The notes under the pieces are model-generated. The model was given only the letters and a program-made list of their open reading frames with translations. It was not told the DNA's origin and did not search any database. From contig CAWUFE020000007.1 of the NCBI GenBank assembly GCA_963921345.3, positions 1 through 64,000 of the forward strand: a stretch of 64,000 bases of DNA, read 5' to 3'. This stretch comes from Hoeflea_A sp963921345 (GTDB lineage Bacteria > Pseudomonadota > Alphaproteobacteria > Rhizobiales > Rhizobiaceae). This document shows, piece after piece, positions 18,344 to 27,560 of the stretch. Position numbers and translations under genes: made by a program. Position 1 is the stretch's first letter, and each line of letters starts with the position of its first letter.

Positions 18344-19582
18344 CTACCGTTCCAACAGCGCCACGGCTTCGACGTGAGCTGACCAGAGGAACTGGTCGAT
18401 CGGCGTCACGCTGGTAAGCCTGAAGCCGCCATCGATCAGAACCCGCAGGTCGCGCGCCAGCGTTGCCGGATTGCAGGAAACCGCCACGACCCGTTCGACG
18501 GAAGACTGCGCCAGTGCTTGCGATTGGGCCTCGGCGCCGGCGCGCGGCGGGTCGAAAACCACACTGTCGAACGGCTTGAGTTCGGCCGCCTGTAGCGGGC
18601 GCCGAAACAAGTCTCGCCGTTCCGTCGTCACCGGCTTCAGGCCCGTCTGGTGTCGGGCCGCGCTATCGAGCGCGGCCAGGGAAGCGGCCTCGCTCTCGAC
18701 GGCGTGTGCGGCCGCATAAGGTGCCAAATGCAACGTGAAGGCGCCGCAGCCTGAAAACAGGTCGGCGCATTTTTTGCCGCCCTGCAGATGCCCGGCCGCC
18801 AGTTCGGTCATCGTCGCCTGAGCCTCGCGGCTCGCCTGCACGAACGCCCCTGGTGGCGGTGAGACCGGAACACCGGAAAATTCCAGTACCGGTTTGCGCG
18901 GCTCGATCAGGATCTCGTCGTCAACGGAAAGCCGGGCCAGATCGGATTGCAGCGCCAGGTCGACCGCCGCCCGCCGTCGCCGTTCGGGCAGGCGCAGCTG
19001 CTGTGCAGTAACGTCCAGGCCGGCCCGGGTCTCCAGCACGTTGAGGCGAAAGGGCCTTGTGTCCGTGGCCAGTGTCGAGGCGATTGCCCCGAGAGCGTCC
19101 AGCCGGGATTCGATACCGTGGCTCAGGACCGGGCAGGAGCCCACCTCGATGATCGTGTGACTTGCCGCACGGTTGAAGCCGAACAGCACGCCCTGCCGGG
19201 TTTTGCGCGCGGAAAAAACCGCACGCCGCCTGCTGCCGGGGCGACATGGGACGAGGTCGGCGACCTCCGTTTCGATGCCGCGCGATGCGAGTGCATCGAC
19301 GACCAGGCGGCGTTTCCACGCCTCATAGGCCGTGGTTTCCATATGCTGCAGGGAGCAGCCGCCGCAGGACTGTCCTTGCGGGCCGAAATGCCGGCAGGAG
19401 GGCGAGCCGCGCAAGGGCGAGGGGTCATCGACGGAAAGGAGGCGGCCGCGTTTCCCGTCCGGACTGATCGACACGGTCTCGCCCGGCAAGGTGAACGGGA
19501 CGTAGACGGTGTTGCCGTCCGCTTCGGCGATCCCGTCTCCCTGGGCGCCCAGGTGGTCGATTGTCACTTGTAGCGGACTCAT
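18344..19582 (-). CDS. Class I SAM-dependent RNA methyltransferase (TrmA/RlmCD family)
   Basis: These enzymes make 5-methyluridine in rRNA or tRNA. The 412-residue product has an N-terminal TRAM-like segment (LGAQGDGIAEADGNTVYVPFTLPGE in two parts), an iron-sulfur type cysteine set (CRHFGPQGQSCGGCSLQHM and the cysteine of GSCPVL), the SAM motif DLFSGCGAFTLHLA, FDPPRAG, and the catalytic cysteine in VAVSCNPATLARD. The ATG at 19582 overlaps the stop of tlyA as ATGA, so the two are translationally coupled; both modify RNA. Confidence 0.9.
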   Translation of the reverse strand: MSPLQVTIDHLGAQGDGIAEADGNTVYVPFTLPGETVSISPDGKRGRLLSVDDPSPLRGSPSCRHFGPQGQSCGGCSLQHMETTAYEAWKRRLVVDALASRGIETEVADLVPCRPGSRRRAVFSARKTRQGVLFGFNRAASHTIIEVGSCPVLSHGIESRLDALGAIASTLATDTRPFRLNVLETRAGLDVTAQQLRLPERRRRAAVDLALQSDLARLSVDDEILIEPRKPVLEFSGVPVSPPPGAFVQASREAQATMTELAAGHLQGGKKCADLFSGCGAFTLHLAPYAAAHAVESEAASLAALDSAARHQTGLKPVTTERRDLFRRPLQAAELKPFDSVVFDPPRAGAEAQSQALAQSSVERVVAVSCNPATLARDLRVLIDGGFRLTSVTPIDQFLWSAHVEAVALLER

Positions 19583-20343
19583 GCCTTGACGCCTCCAAGA
19601 AGGAATTCGCGATTGCCATCGCCGCCTTCGATGGGCGACGGACAAAGCCCGACGCTGCGCCAGCCCGGCTGGTCGTCAAGCCATGACCGCAGGTCGTCGG
19701 CCACGGTCTGGCCGATCGCCGGATCGCGGATGATTCCGCCCTTTCCGATAGCCTCGCGCCCTGCCTCAAATTGCGGTTTGACCAGCAGCACACAGAAACC
19801 GCCGGCGGCGGCAATTGCCAGTGCCGGCGGCAGGGCGAGTTTCAGCGAAATGAAGCTGACATCGCTGACCAGCGCTTCTATCCGTCGGTCGCCGATCGTC
19901 GCGGCATCGAGGTCGCGGGCGTTGATCCCTTCCAGATTGTCGACCCGCGGGTCGCCGGCGAGGGACGGGTGCAATTGGTCATGACCGACGTCGACTGCGC
20001 TGACATGGCTGGCACCGCGTTCCAGCAGCACCTGGGTGAAGCCGCCGGTCGAGGCACCGATGTCGAGTGCGTCGCGCCCGGACGGATCGAAACCGAACTG
20101 ATCGAGGCCGGCGATCAGCTTGAGAGCAGCACGGGAGACATAGCCGCGGGCCGCATCGCGGATATCGACGGTGTCGTTGCTGTCGAACCGGGCGCCGGGT
20201 TTGGTGACGACTGCGCCGTTGACCGCCACGCTGCCGCGCAGGATGGCGTCGCGCGCCCGTGCACGGCTCTCGAAGGCACCTGTGGCCGCCAGCAACTGGT
20301 CCAGGCGCATGCGGGCTGACGGTTTTTGGTCGGAGGCGGTCAT
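19579..20343 (-). CDS. tlyA: TlyA family RNA 2'-O-methyltransferase
   Basis: TlyA-family proteins carry an N-terminal S4 RNA-binding domain and a C-terminal FtsJ-like methyltransferase domain; some members methylate 16S and 23S rRNA, others are annotated as hemolysins. The 254-residue product shows the S4 part (MRLDQLLAATGAFESRARAR) and SAM motif ALDIGASTGGFTQVLLERGA, with KPQFEAGRE near the end. It overlaps the next RNA methyltransferase gene by 4 bases and lies downstream of dxs. Confidence 0.9.
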   Translation of the reverse strand: MTASDQKPSARMRLDQLLAATGAFESRARARDAILRGSVAVNGAVVTKPGARFDSNDTVDIRDAARGYVSRAALKLIAGLDQFGFDPSGRDALDIGASTGGFTQVLLERGASHVSAVDVGHDQLHPSLAGDPRVDNLEGINARDLDAATIGDRRIEALVSDVSFISLKLALPPALAIAAAGGFCVLLVKPQFEAGREAIGKGGIIRDPAIGQTVADDLRSWLDDQPGWRSVGLCPSPIEGGDGNREFLLGGVKA

Positions 20344-20405
20344 GGCCTGTCATGACCGCTCAGGCCGTTGCAGGCAAGCCCGTTGTCGATTGTGAGCAGA
20401 CGCAA

Positions 20406-22331
20406 TCAGGCCTGGGTCTGGGATTCCGGCAACACGCTCGATGTCCCGAGGGCCGCGAACACCGCGTCGACGATGCCTTTGCGGTCGAGGCCGGCATGCG
20501 CATACATGGCCTCCGGCTTGGCCTGGTCCATGAAGATGTCCGGCATGATCAGCGGTCGGATCTTGAGCCCGTTTTCCAAAAGGCCCTGATGGGCCAGGAA
20601 CTGGATGACGTGCGATCCGAACCCGCCAATAGCGCCTTCCTCGACGGTCAGAAGCACCTCGTGATTGCGCGCCAGCTGGAGGATGAGATCGGTATCCAGC
20701 GGCTTGGCGAAACGGGCGTCCGCGACCGTCGTCGACAGGCCGGCTGCGTCAAGGTCTTCCGCGGCCAGTACGCAATCGGCCAGCCGTGTCCCAAGCGACA
20801 GAAGGGCGATCTTGCTGCCCTCCTTGATGATCCGGCCCTTGCCGATCTCGATGATCGAGCCGCGTTCCGGCATGTCGATCCCGACACCTTCGCCGCGCGG
20901 ATAGCGGAACGAGATCGGTCCCTCGTCGTAAGCCGCGGCGGTCCGCACCATGTGCTTCAGTTCCGCCTCGTCGGCGGCCGCCATCACCACGAAACCCGGC
21001 AGTGTCGCGAGATAGGTGATGTCGAACGATCCGGCGTGGGTCGGCCCGTCCGCACCGACGAAACCGGCGCGATCGATCGGAAAGCGCACCGGCAGACGCT
21101 GGATGGCGACGTCGTGAACGACCTGGTCGTAGGCGCGCTGCAGGAAGGTCGAATAGAGCGCCGCGAACGGCCTCATCCCCTCCGAAGCCAGACCCGCCGC
21201 GAATGTCACTGCGTGCTGTTCGGCAATGCCGACATCGAAACAGCGCTCGGGGAAGGCCTGGTTGAACAGATCGAGGCCGGTTCCCGACGGCATGGCGGCG
21301 GTCACAGCCACCAGCTTGTCGTCGTGACTCGCTTCTTCGATCAGCGACTGGGCAAATACCTTGGTGTAGCTGGGCGCATTCGGTGTCGCTTTCGACTGGG
21401 TGCCGGTGATCACGTCGAATTTGGAGACGCCGTGGTATTTGTCGGCCGCCTCTTCGGCCGGTCCGTAGCCCTTGCCCTTCTGGGTCACCACGTGGATCAG
21501 CACCGGTCCGCGGGCGTTGTCCCTGACATTGCGCAGCACCGGCAGCAGGTGATCGAAGCTGTGCCCGTCGATCGGCCCGATATGGTAGAAGCCGAGTTCC
21601 TCGAACAGCGTGCCCCCGGTCACGTAGCCGCGAGCATGTTCGACGGCGCGGGTGATCGCCCGGTCCACCGTCTTGCCGAGATAGGCGGTGAGTTTCTTGC
21701 CGAATTCGCGCATGCCCATATAGGTCCGGCCGGAAGCCAGGCGGGCCAGATAGGCGCTCATCGCACCCGTGGGAGGGGCGATCGACATGTCGTTGTCGTT
21801 GAGAATGACGATCAGCCGGGCATCCAGTGCGCCGGCGTTGTTCAGCGCTTCATAGGCCATGCCCGCAGACATGGCGCCATCGCCGATGACGGCGACGACG
21901 TTGCGCGGCGTTTCGGTCAGTTCGCTGGCAACCGCCATCCCGAGTCCGGCGGAGATCGAGGTCGACGAGTGTGCCGCACCGAACGGATCGTATTCGCTCT
22001 CGGCCCGCTTGGTGAAGCCCGAAAGACCATCCTCCTGCCGCAGCGTGCGAATGCGGTCGCGGCGGCCGGTGAGGATCTTGTGCGGGTAGCACTGATGCCC
22101 GACATCGAAGATCAGCCGGTCGTTCGGCGTGTCGAAAATCTTGTGGATGGCCAGCGTCAGCTCGACGACGCCCAGGCCGGCGCCCAAATGTCCGCCGGTG
22201 ATCGACACGGCGTCGACCATCTCCGCCCGCAGCTCTTCGGCCAGCTGCGGCATGTCCCGATCGTCTATCTCCTTCAGGTCCGCGGGATGGACGACACGGT
22301 CGAGAAGGGGAGTTTCGGGCCTTTGGGTCAC
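20406..22331 (-). CDS. dxs: 1-deoxy-D-xylulose-5-phosphate synthase
   Basis: Dxs condenses pyruvate and glyceraldehyde 3-phosphate, with thiamine diphosphate, in the first step of the MEP isoprenoid pathway. The sequence has FDVGHQCYPHKILTGRRD, the ThDP motif VIGDGAMSAGMAYEALNNAG, and the transketolase part with DRAGFVGADGPTHAGSFD. I start it at the GTG at 22331 (641 residues, matching the family length and the PETPLLDRV opening); a TTG 14 codons earlier in the same frame is an alternative. ispH of the same pathway lies at 51666. It follows xseB on the same strand. Confidence 0.95.
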   Translation of the reverse strand: MTQRPETPLLDRVVHPADLKEIDDRDMPQLAEELRAEMVDAVSITGGHLGAGLGVVELTLAIHKIFDTPNDRLIFDVGHQCYPHKILTGRRDRIRTLRQEDGLSGFTKRAESEYDPFGAAHSSTSISAGLGMAVASELTETPRNVVAVIGDGAMSAGMAYEALNNAGALDARLIVILNDNDMSIAPPTGAMSAYLARLASGRTYMGMREFGKKLTAYLGKTVDRAITRAVEHARGYVTGGTLFEELGFYHIGPIDGHSFDHLLPVLRNVRDNARGPVLIHVVTQKGKGYGPAEEAADKYHGVSKFDVITGTQSKATPNAPSYTKVFAQSLIEEASHDDKLVAVTAAMPSGTGLDLFNQAFPERCFDVGIAEQHAVTFAAGLASEGMRPFAALYSTFLQRAYDQVVHDVAIQRLPVRFPIDRAGFVGADGPTHAGSFDITYLATLPGFVVMAAADEAELKHMVRTAAAYDEGPISFRYPRGEGVGIDMPERGSIIEIGKGRIIKEGSKIALLSLGTRLADCVLAAEDLDAAGLSTTVADARFAKPLDTDLILQLARNHEVLLTVEEGAIGGFGSHVIQFLAHQGLLENGLKIRPLIMPDIFMDQAKPEAMYAHAGLDRKGIVDAVFAALGTSSVLPESQTQA

Positions 22332-22496
22332 GATAGCTGCTTTCGTTGTCGTTCGATCGGCGGAACTGGCCAACTGTTTAAAGCTATTGCTCTTTTGAGC
22401 GAATGCAAGTTCACGCAGTGTAGGCAGCGGCGCTTCCTTGGGGAAGGTGACAATTTGACCACATTCGCGCCTGTCACTTTTACCAGCCTTGGGCGG

Positions 22497-22754
22497 TCAA
22501 TCCGAATCCAGCGGCTCCGTTCCGGCCGCCGCGCCGTTGCGGTCGAGGCGGATTTTCTCGATACGGTCCTCGGCTGCCTTCAGGAGCTTTTCGCAATGCC
22601 CCTTGAGGGCTTCACCGCGCTCGTAGATTTCGATCGACCGGTTGAGCGGCACGTCGCCGGTTTCCAGGCTCGCGACGATCTTCTCCAGTTGCTCCAGCGC
22701 CTGCTCGAAGCTCATGGACGCAATGTCGTCGTTGGTGCCGGGCTGATCGCTCAT
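22497..22754 (-). CDS. xseB: Exodeoxyribonuclease VII small subunit
   Basis: XseB is the small, helical subunit of exonuclease VII, which degrades single-stranded DNA in both directions with XseA. The 85-residue protein contains the family core SFEQALEQLEKIVASLETGDVPL followed by SIEIYERGEALKGHCE, here split for brevity at VASL. It starts 3 bases after the deacetylase stop and precedes dxs, the usual order in this group of bacteria. The xseA gene is not in the window. Confidence 0.95.
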   Translation of the reverse strand: MSDQPGTNDDIASMSFEQALEQLEKIVASLETGDVPLNRSIEIYERGEALKGHCEKLLKAAEDRIEKIRLDRNGAAAGTEPLDSD

Positions 22755-22757
22755 CGT

Positions 22758-23684
22758 CTATCCTCTCATCAGGCGCCTGACATGGGCGCCGGCCGACTCG
22801 GCCAATCCCACCAGATCATAACCGCCCTCCAGGACGCTGACGAGCCGGTTGTCGCAGCAGTCGTCGGCGATCTCCATCAACTTGCCCGTGGCCCAGTCGA
22901 AATCGTCGGCCGTCAGGTTGATTTCGGCAAGCGGGTCGCGATGATGCGCATCGAATCCCGCCGAAATGATGATCAGGTCGGGGCCAAGGTCCTCCAGCGT
23001 CGGTAGGATGCGGGTGTTGAACGCTTCGCGAAACTGCATGCTGCCGGTCTGCGGCGACAGCGGCGCGTTGACGATATTGCCGGCGCCGGTCTCGTTTTTC
23101 GCCCCGGTGCCGGGATAAAGCGGCATCTGGTGTGTGGACAGATAGAAGACGGTCTTGTCGTCCCAGAAGATATCCTGGGTGCCGTTGCCATGGTGTACGT
23201 CCCAGTCGATGATGGCGACCGTTTCGGCACCATGGACCTGTTGTGCATGGCGCGCGGCGATGGCGGCGTGGTTGAACAGGCAGAACCCCATGGCGATGTT
23301 TTTTTCCGCATGGTGTCCCGGCGGCCGGGCGGCGAGGAAGGCGTTGTCGGCATCCCCCGAAAAGACGCTGTCGACCGCATCGACCGCACCGCCGATCGCC
23401 GTCAGCGCGGCCTCGAAGCTCTTGGGGCTGGCGCTGGTATCGGCGTCGATGTGCGCGATTCCCTCCTCGGGAATGGCGCGCTGGACCCGGTCCAGAAAGT
23501 CTTCCGGATGGGCGAGCAGGACTTTTTCCGGCTCGGCCTGCGGAGAGTCCACCCGCTCCAGCGAGTCGAACGCCTCCGCCTTGAACGCCTCTTCCAGCGC
23601 CTCGAGACGCTGCGGTCGCTCCGGATGTCCGGGCGGTGTCAGGTGCTCCAGGTAAATCGGATTGGTGTAGAGACGGGTCGTCAT
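22758..23684 (-). CDS. Histone deacetylase family protein (acetoin utilization/AphA-like)
   Basis: This is a zinc-dependent deacetylase of the arginase fold, as in bacterial acetylpolyamine or acetoin-utilization deacetylases. The 308-residue protein carries RPPGHHAEKNIAMGFCLFN (active-site His pair), DWDVHHGNGTQ (zinc Asp and His), STHQMPLYPGTG and ISAGFDAHHRDPLA (second zinc Asp). I use the ATG at 23684; the frame extends 16 codons further upstream without family sequence. It is 3 bases ahead of xseB. The substrate is not known. Confidence 0.9.
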   Translation of the reverse strand: MTTRLYTNPIYLEHLTPPGHPERPQRLEALEEAFKAEAFDSLERVDSPQAEPEKVLLAHPEDFLDRVQRAIPEEGIAHIDADTSASPKSFEAALTAIGGAVDAVDSVFSGDADNAFLAARPPGHHAEKNIAMGFCLFNHAAIAARHAQQVHGAETVAIIDWDVHHGNGTQDIFWDDKTVFYLSTHQMPLYPGTGAKNETGAGNIVNAPLSPQTGSMQFREAFNTRILPTLEDLGPDLIIISAGFDAHHRDPLAEINLTADDFDWATGKLMEIADDCCDNRLVSVLEGGYDLVGLAESAGAHVRRLMRG

Positions 23685-23766
23685 GGCTGCACCTGCGCTG
23701 AACGGACGAGAAGTCGACCCTGCTGATCCCACACCCGCAGAACGGGATCAACCGCTTTGTTGAAGA

Positions 23767-24876
23767 CTATCCGTCGACCAGCGTCGTCTTGGTGATGGCG
23801 ATGCCGAAGCCTTCCAGCCCGACATAGTGGCGCTTGCGCGAGGTGAACAATTCGATCGAGGAGATGCCCAGGTCCTTGAGGATCTGCGCTCCAAGACCGA
23901 TCTCCAGCCATTCGCTCTCGCGCTGTTTCGCCTCGTCGTGGGATTCGCGCTCGTCGGTCGCGGCGGACCGACCGCTGCCGAAGTTGCCGACACCGACGGA
24001 TCCCTCGCGCAGATAGACAATGACACCGCGGCCGCGCTCGGCGATCCGCCCCAGATGTTCGGTAATCGGCGGTGATTTGCCGAAGACGTCGTCGACGACG
24101 GATTCGGGATGTAGCCGCACCGGAATCTCGACACCGTCGCGCACGTCGCCGAAAACCAGCGCGACGTGCTGCATCGGGTCCCAGGGCAGGGAATAGGTGT
24201 GCGCCTGGGCGATGCCGTGAGCTGTCTCCACCTCGAACACGTCGCCTCTCTCGATCAGCGTTTCCTGGCGCTGCCGGTAGGCGATGAGATCGGCGACGGA
24301 AACCTCTTTCAGGCTGTGCTCTTCGGCAAACGCACTCACCTGCGGTCCGCGCATGACGGAGCCGTCGTCATTGACCAGTTCGCAGATCACGCCGAACGGT
24401 GGCAGGTCGGCCAGCCGGCAGAGATCGACCGCCGCTTCCGTGTGTCCGGAACGCATCAGCACGCCGCCCTCGCGCGCCACCAGCGGAAAGATGTGGCCGG
24501 GTCTTACGAAGTCGTTGGCGCCCGCATTGGGGTTGGCGAGGTTGCGTACGGTCAACGTCCGATCATCGGCGGAAATGCCGGTGGTCGTGCCATGTTTGTA
24601 GTCCACCGAAACCGTAAAGGCCGTGGCATGCGGCGCGTCGTTTTCAGCCACCATGGCGGTCAGGTTCAACCGCTTGGCCTCCGCGCGCGGCATCGGCGCG
24701 CAGACGATGCCGGACGTGTGGCGCACGATGAACGCCATGTTTTCCGGCGTGCAGTGTACGGCGGCGACGATCAGGTCGCCTTCGTTTTCGCGTCCGCCGT
24801 CGTCGGTGACGACAACGATTTCGCCTGCCTCGAAGGCGCGAATGGCTTCAACAACGCGGGTCTGGTCATAGGACAT
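23767..24876 (-). CDS. ribB: 3,4-dihydroxy-2-butanone 4-phosphate synthase with a degenerate GTP cyclohydrolase II-like domain
   Basis: RibB turns ribulose 5-phosphate into the four-carbon precursor of riboflavin. The first about 205 residues are the synthase, with DDGGRENEGDLIVAA, DFVRPGHIFPL and SGHTEAAVDLCRLA. The C-terminal about 165 residues resemble GTP cyclohydrolase II in position and length, but the zinc-binding cysteines normally found after the HPES region are missing (VVDDVFGKSP). So that half is probably not a cyclohydrolase, as reported for RibBA-like proteins of alphaproteobacteria. It follows aroC by 14 bases. Confidence 0.93.
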   Translation of the reverse strand: MSYDQTRVVEAIRAFEAGEIVVVTDDGGRENEGDLIVAAVHCTPENMAFIVRHTSGIVCAPMPRAEAKRLNLTAMVAENDAPHATAFTVSVDYKHGTTTGISADDRTLTVRNLANPNAGANDFVRPGHIFPLVAREGGVLMRSGHTEAAVDLCRLADLPPFGVICELVNDDGSVMRGPQVSAFAEEHSLKEVSVADLIAYRQRQETLIERGDVFEVETAHGIAQAHTYSLPWDPMQHVALVFGDVRDGVEIPVRLHPESVVDDVFGKSPPITEHLGRIAERGRGVIVYLREGSVGVGNFGSGRSAATDERESHDEAKQRESEWLEIGLGAQILKDLGISSIELFTSRKRHYVGLEGFGIAITKTTLVDG

Positions 24877-24890
24877 GGTTCGATTTCGCT

Positions 24891-25985
24891 CTAGACTCGG
24901 CCGGTCTGGCCGCGATGCCGCAAATAGTGATCGGCCAGCGTACAGGCAAGCATGGCCTCGCCGATCGGCACTGCCCGGATCCCGACACAGGGGTCGTGAC
25001 GGCCTTTGGTGCGCACTTCGACTTCGTTGCCGTCGGCATCGATGCTGCGGCGTTCGGTCAGGATCGATGAGGTCGGCTTGACCGCGAAGCGGGCGACGAC
25101 CGGTTGTCCGGTGGAGATGCCGCCCAGCACGCCGCCGGCATTGTTGCTGAGAAATTCGGGATTGCCGTCGGCGCCGACCCGCATCTCGTCGGCATTTTCC
25201 TCGCCGCTGATACGCGCCGCCTCGAAACCGTTGCCGATCTCGACCCCTTTCACGGCGTTGATCGACATCAGATTGGCGGCGATATCCTGATCGAGCTTGG
25301 CATAGATCGGGGCGCCGAGCCCGACCGGCACGCCTTCAGCGACCACTTCGATGACCGCGCCGACCGACGAGCCGGCCTTGCGGACCTGGTCGAGATACTC
25401 CTCCCACTTCGGCACCATGTCCGGATCGGGGCAGAAGAACGGATTGGCGTCGACAGCATCCCAATCCCAATTGTCGCGATTGATCGCCAGCTTGCCGATC
25501 TGCACCAGCGCGCCGCGCACCGTCACGTCCGGCAGCACCTTGCGCGCCAGTCCGCCGGCCGCCACCCGTGCGGCTGTTTCGCGGGCCGAAGACCGGCCGC
25601 CGCCACGATAGTCGCGAATGCCGTATTTGGCGTCATAGGTGAAGTCGGCATGGCCCGGCCGGTAACGCCGGGCGATTTCGGAATAGTCCTTCGATCGCTG
25701 GTCGGTGTTTTCGATCATCATCGACACCGGCGTGCCGGTGGTGATCAGCGTTTCGCCGTCTTCCTGCGGCATGGCGCCGGACAGCACCCGCACCGCATCG
25801 GCCTCGCGCCGCTGGGTGACGAAGCGCGACTGGCCGGGTTTGCGCTTGTCCAGCCAGGTCTGGATTTCGGCTTCGGTGAAGGCGATGCCGGGCGGGCAGC
25901 CGTCGACGATGCAGCCGAGAGCCGGACCGTGGCTCTCGCCCCAGGTCGTCACGCGAAACAGGTGACCGAAGGTGTTGTGCGACAT
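24891..25985 (-). CDS. aroC: Chorismate synthase
   Basis: AroC converts EPSP to chorismate using reduced FMN, the last step of the shikimate pathway. The 364-residue sequence begins MSHNTFGHLFRVTTWGESHG (signature 1), has YGIRDYRGGGRSSARETAAR in two adjoining blocks (signature 2) and RFAVKPTSSI near the C-terminus with conserved RGRHDPCVGIRA-type ending (KGRHDPCVGIRAVP). It lies between ribB and the phosphatase gene, all on one strand with short gaps. Confidence 0.97.
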   Translation of the reverse strand: MSHNTFGHLFRVTTWGESHGPALGCIVDGCPPGIAFTEAEIQTWLDKRKPGQSRFVTQRREADAVRVLSGAMPQEDGETLITTGTPVSMMIENTDQRSKDYSEIARRYRPGHADFTYDAKYGIRDYRGGGRSSARETAARVAAGGLARKVLPDVTVRGALVQIGKLAINRDNWDWDAVDANPFFCPDPDMVPKWEEYLDQVRKAGSSVGAVIEVVAEGVPVGLGAPIYAKLDQDIAANLMSINAVKGVEIGNGFEAARISGEENADEMRVGADGNPEFLSNNAGGVLGGISTGQPVVARFAVKPTSSILTERRSIDADGNEVEVRTKGRHDPCVGIRAVPIGEAMLACTLADHYLRHRGQTGRV

Positions 25986-26029
25986 GGCGGCAGTCCGCTT
26001 GCTATTCGTCGGGGTCCCGCATAGGCGGT

Positions 26030-26656
26030 TCAGGCGTCGCTGTCAAAGGCAGGGATCCACTCGATGGTCCGACCCTCGATCCGCAGGATCCGGTCCTGCG
26101 GCGTAACCAGATCGGCTGCTTCGTCGCCCGCAAGCCCGCCAACCAGGTGAAACAGCGACCGTATGATGCCACCATGGCTGACGCAAACGGTCGGCCGCGT
26201 CACGGATCCATGCCATGCCGCGACGCGCCAGGTCAGGATTTCATAGCTTTCCGCGTGCTCGCCCGGCGGCAGAAAGTCCCATTTGCCGTTGCGTCGTTCT
26301 GCTGTGCGCATCAGCGCAGCGTTTTCGTGCGTTTCGAGCTCCTGCAGCGTGTGTCCTTCCCAGTCGCCATAGGAGACTTCGACCAGCCGGTCGTCGGTGC
26401 GGTATTGCTGATGCGGCAGGTCCAGTGCCGTGCGGATGCGCTCCATGGTTTCGCGCGCCCGGCCGAGCGGGCTGGCGACGAAATCGAACTCTCCGGCAGC
26501 GGCGCCCAGCAGGTCCCGCAGGACAGCGCCGTTGCGGTCCGCCTGATCGCGTCCGGTTTCATTGATGGGCACGTCGCAGGACCCCTGGAAACGGCCTTCG
26601 ACGTTCCAGTCGGTCTGCCCATGCCGAATGACGTAGATCAGCGGCGAGGCTGCCAT
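26030..26656 (-). CDS. Histidine phosphatase family protein (GpmB-like)
   Basis: The enzyme is a phosphoglycerate-mutase-fold phosphatase whose first histidine takes the phosphate. The 208-residue protein opens with YVIRHGQTDWNVEGRFQG (RHG motif) and has SPLGRARETMERI and the second catalytic histidine in CVSHGGIIRSL. I start at the ATG at 26656, after GGAG; a TTG 12 codons upstream overlaps the fabI stop. Sugar-phosphate or nucleotide substrates cannot be told apart from sequence. Confidence 0.88.
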   Translation of the reverse strand: MAASPLIYVIRHGQTDWNVEGRFQGSCDVPINETGRDQADRNGAVLRDLLGAAAGEFDFVASPLGRARETMERIRTALDLPHQQYRTDDRLVEVSYGDWEGHTLQELETHENAALMRTAERRNGKWDFLPPGEHAESYEILTWRVAAWHGSVTRPTVCVSHGGIIRSLFHLVGGLAGDEAADLVTPQDRILRIEGRTIEWIPAFDSDA

Positions 26657-26688
26657 CGTCTCCAATTCCTGACGGTTGGCGGGGCGGC

Positions 26689-27507
26689 TCAATCCTTGAT
26701 GACGGAGATGTCCGGAGCATCGACGGCTTTCATGCCGACGGTGTGGTAGCCGGAATCGACGTGATGCACCTCACCGGTCACGGCCCGCGAAAGGTCCGAC
26801 AGCATATAGAGCGCAGAGGCGCCGACTTCATCCGTCGTCACCGTGCGCTTGAGCGGCGCATTGTATTCGTTCCACTTCAGGATGTAGCGGAAGTCGCCGA
26901 TGCCGGAGGCGGCCAGCGTCTTGATCGGTCCGGCCGAGATGGCGTTGACCCGGATGCCGCGATTGCCCATGTCGACCGCGAGATAGCGCACACTGGCTTC
27001 CAGCGCCGCCTTGGCGACGCCCATGACGTTGTAGTGCGGCATGACCTTCTCGGCGCCGTAGTAGGTCAGGGTCAGGATGGAGCCGCCGTCGACCATGATC
27101 TTTTCAGCCCGCTGCGCCAGCGCCGCGAGCGAATAGACCGAGACTTCCATGGTCCGGTTGAAGTTGTCTCGCGTGGTGTCGAGGAACCGGCCGGTCAATT
27201 CGTCCTTGTCGGAAAAGGCGATGGCGTGGACCAGGAAATCGATCTCGCCCCAACGGTCCTTCACATTCGCGAAAACCGCGTCCATGCTGTCCGCATCCGT
27301 GACGTCACAATGGCCGGCGACAAAGGCGCCGAGTTCCGAAGCCAGCGGTTCGACCCGCTTTTTCAGCGCTTCTCCCTGATAGGTCAGCGCCAGTTCGGCG
27401 CCGGCATCGGCACAGGCTTTTGCGATCCCCCAGGCAATCGACCGATTGTTGGCAACACCCAAGATGACACCGCGTTTGCCTTTCATCAGACCCGCTGCCT
27501 GAACCAT
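26689..27507 (-). CDS. fabI: Enoyl-[acyl-carrier-protein] reductase (NADH)
   Basis: FabI performs the last reduction in each round of type II fatty acid synthesis. The 272-residue product has the altered Rossmann motif GVANNRSIAWGIAKA, the active-site pair in LTYYGAEKVMPHYNVMGVAKAALE (Tyr with Lys 7 residues later), given here in two pieces around VMPHY, and HHVDSGYHTVGM at the end. I choose the ATG at 27507, 6 bases after AAGGAG; another ATG is directly before it. The DnaJ-like gene lies about 50 bases upstream. Confidence 0.96.
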   Translation of the reverse strand: MVQAAGLMKGKRGVILGVANNRSIAWGIAKACADAGAELALTYQGEALKKRVEPLASELGAFVAGHCDVTDADSMDAVFANVKDRWGEIDFLVHAIAFSDKDELTGRFLDTTRDNFNRTMEVSVYSLAALAQRAEKIMVDGGSILTLTYYGAEKVMPHYNVMGVAKAALEASVRYLAVDMGNRGIRVNAISAGPIKTLAASGIGDFRYILKWNEYNAPLKRTVTTDEVGASALYMLSDLSRAVTGEVHHVDSGYHTVGMKAVDAPDISVIKD

Positions 27508-27560
27508 CATGCGCTCCTTGCTTGTACCCTTCTTGGCTATGGCACAGCCGACAGACCGGT

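Noticed and set aside
20259..23006. Plus-strand open frame of 915 codons
   Set aside because: It lies opposite dxs, xseB and the deacetylase gene, all clearly recognised, and spans several of them; its composition is that of a GC-rich shadow.
24877..24890. FMN riboswitch upstream of ribB
   Set aside because: Only 14 bases separate aroC and ribB, leaving no room for one.
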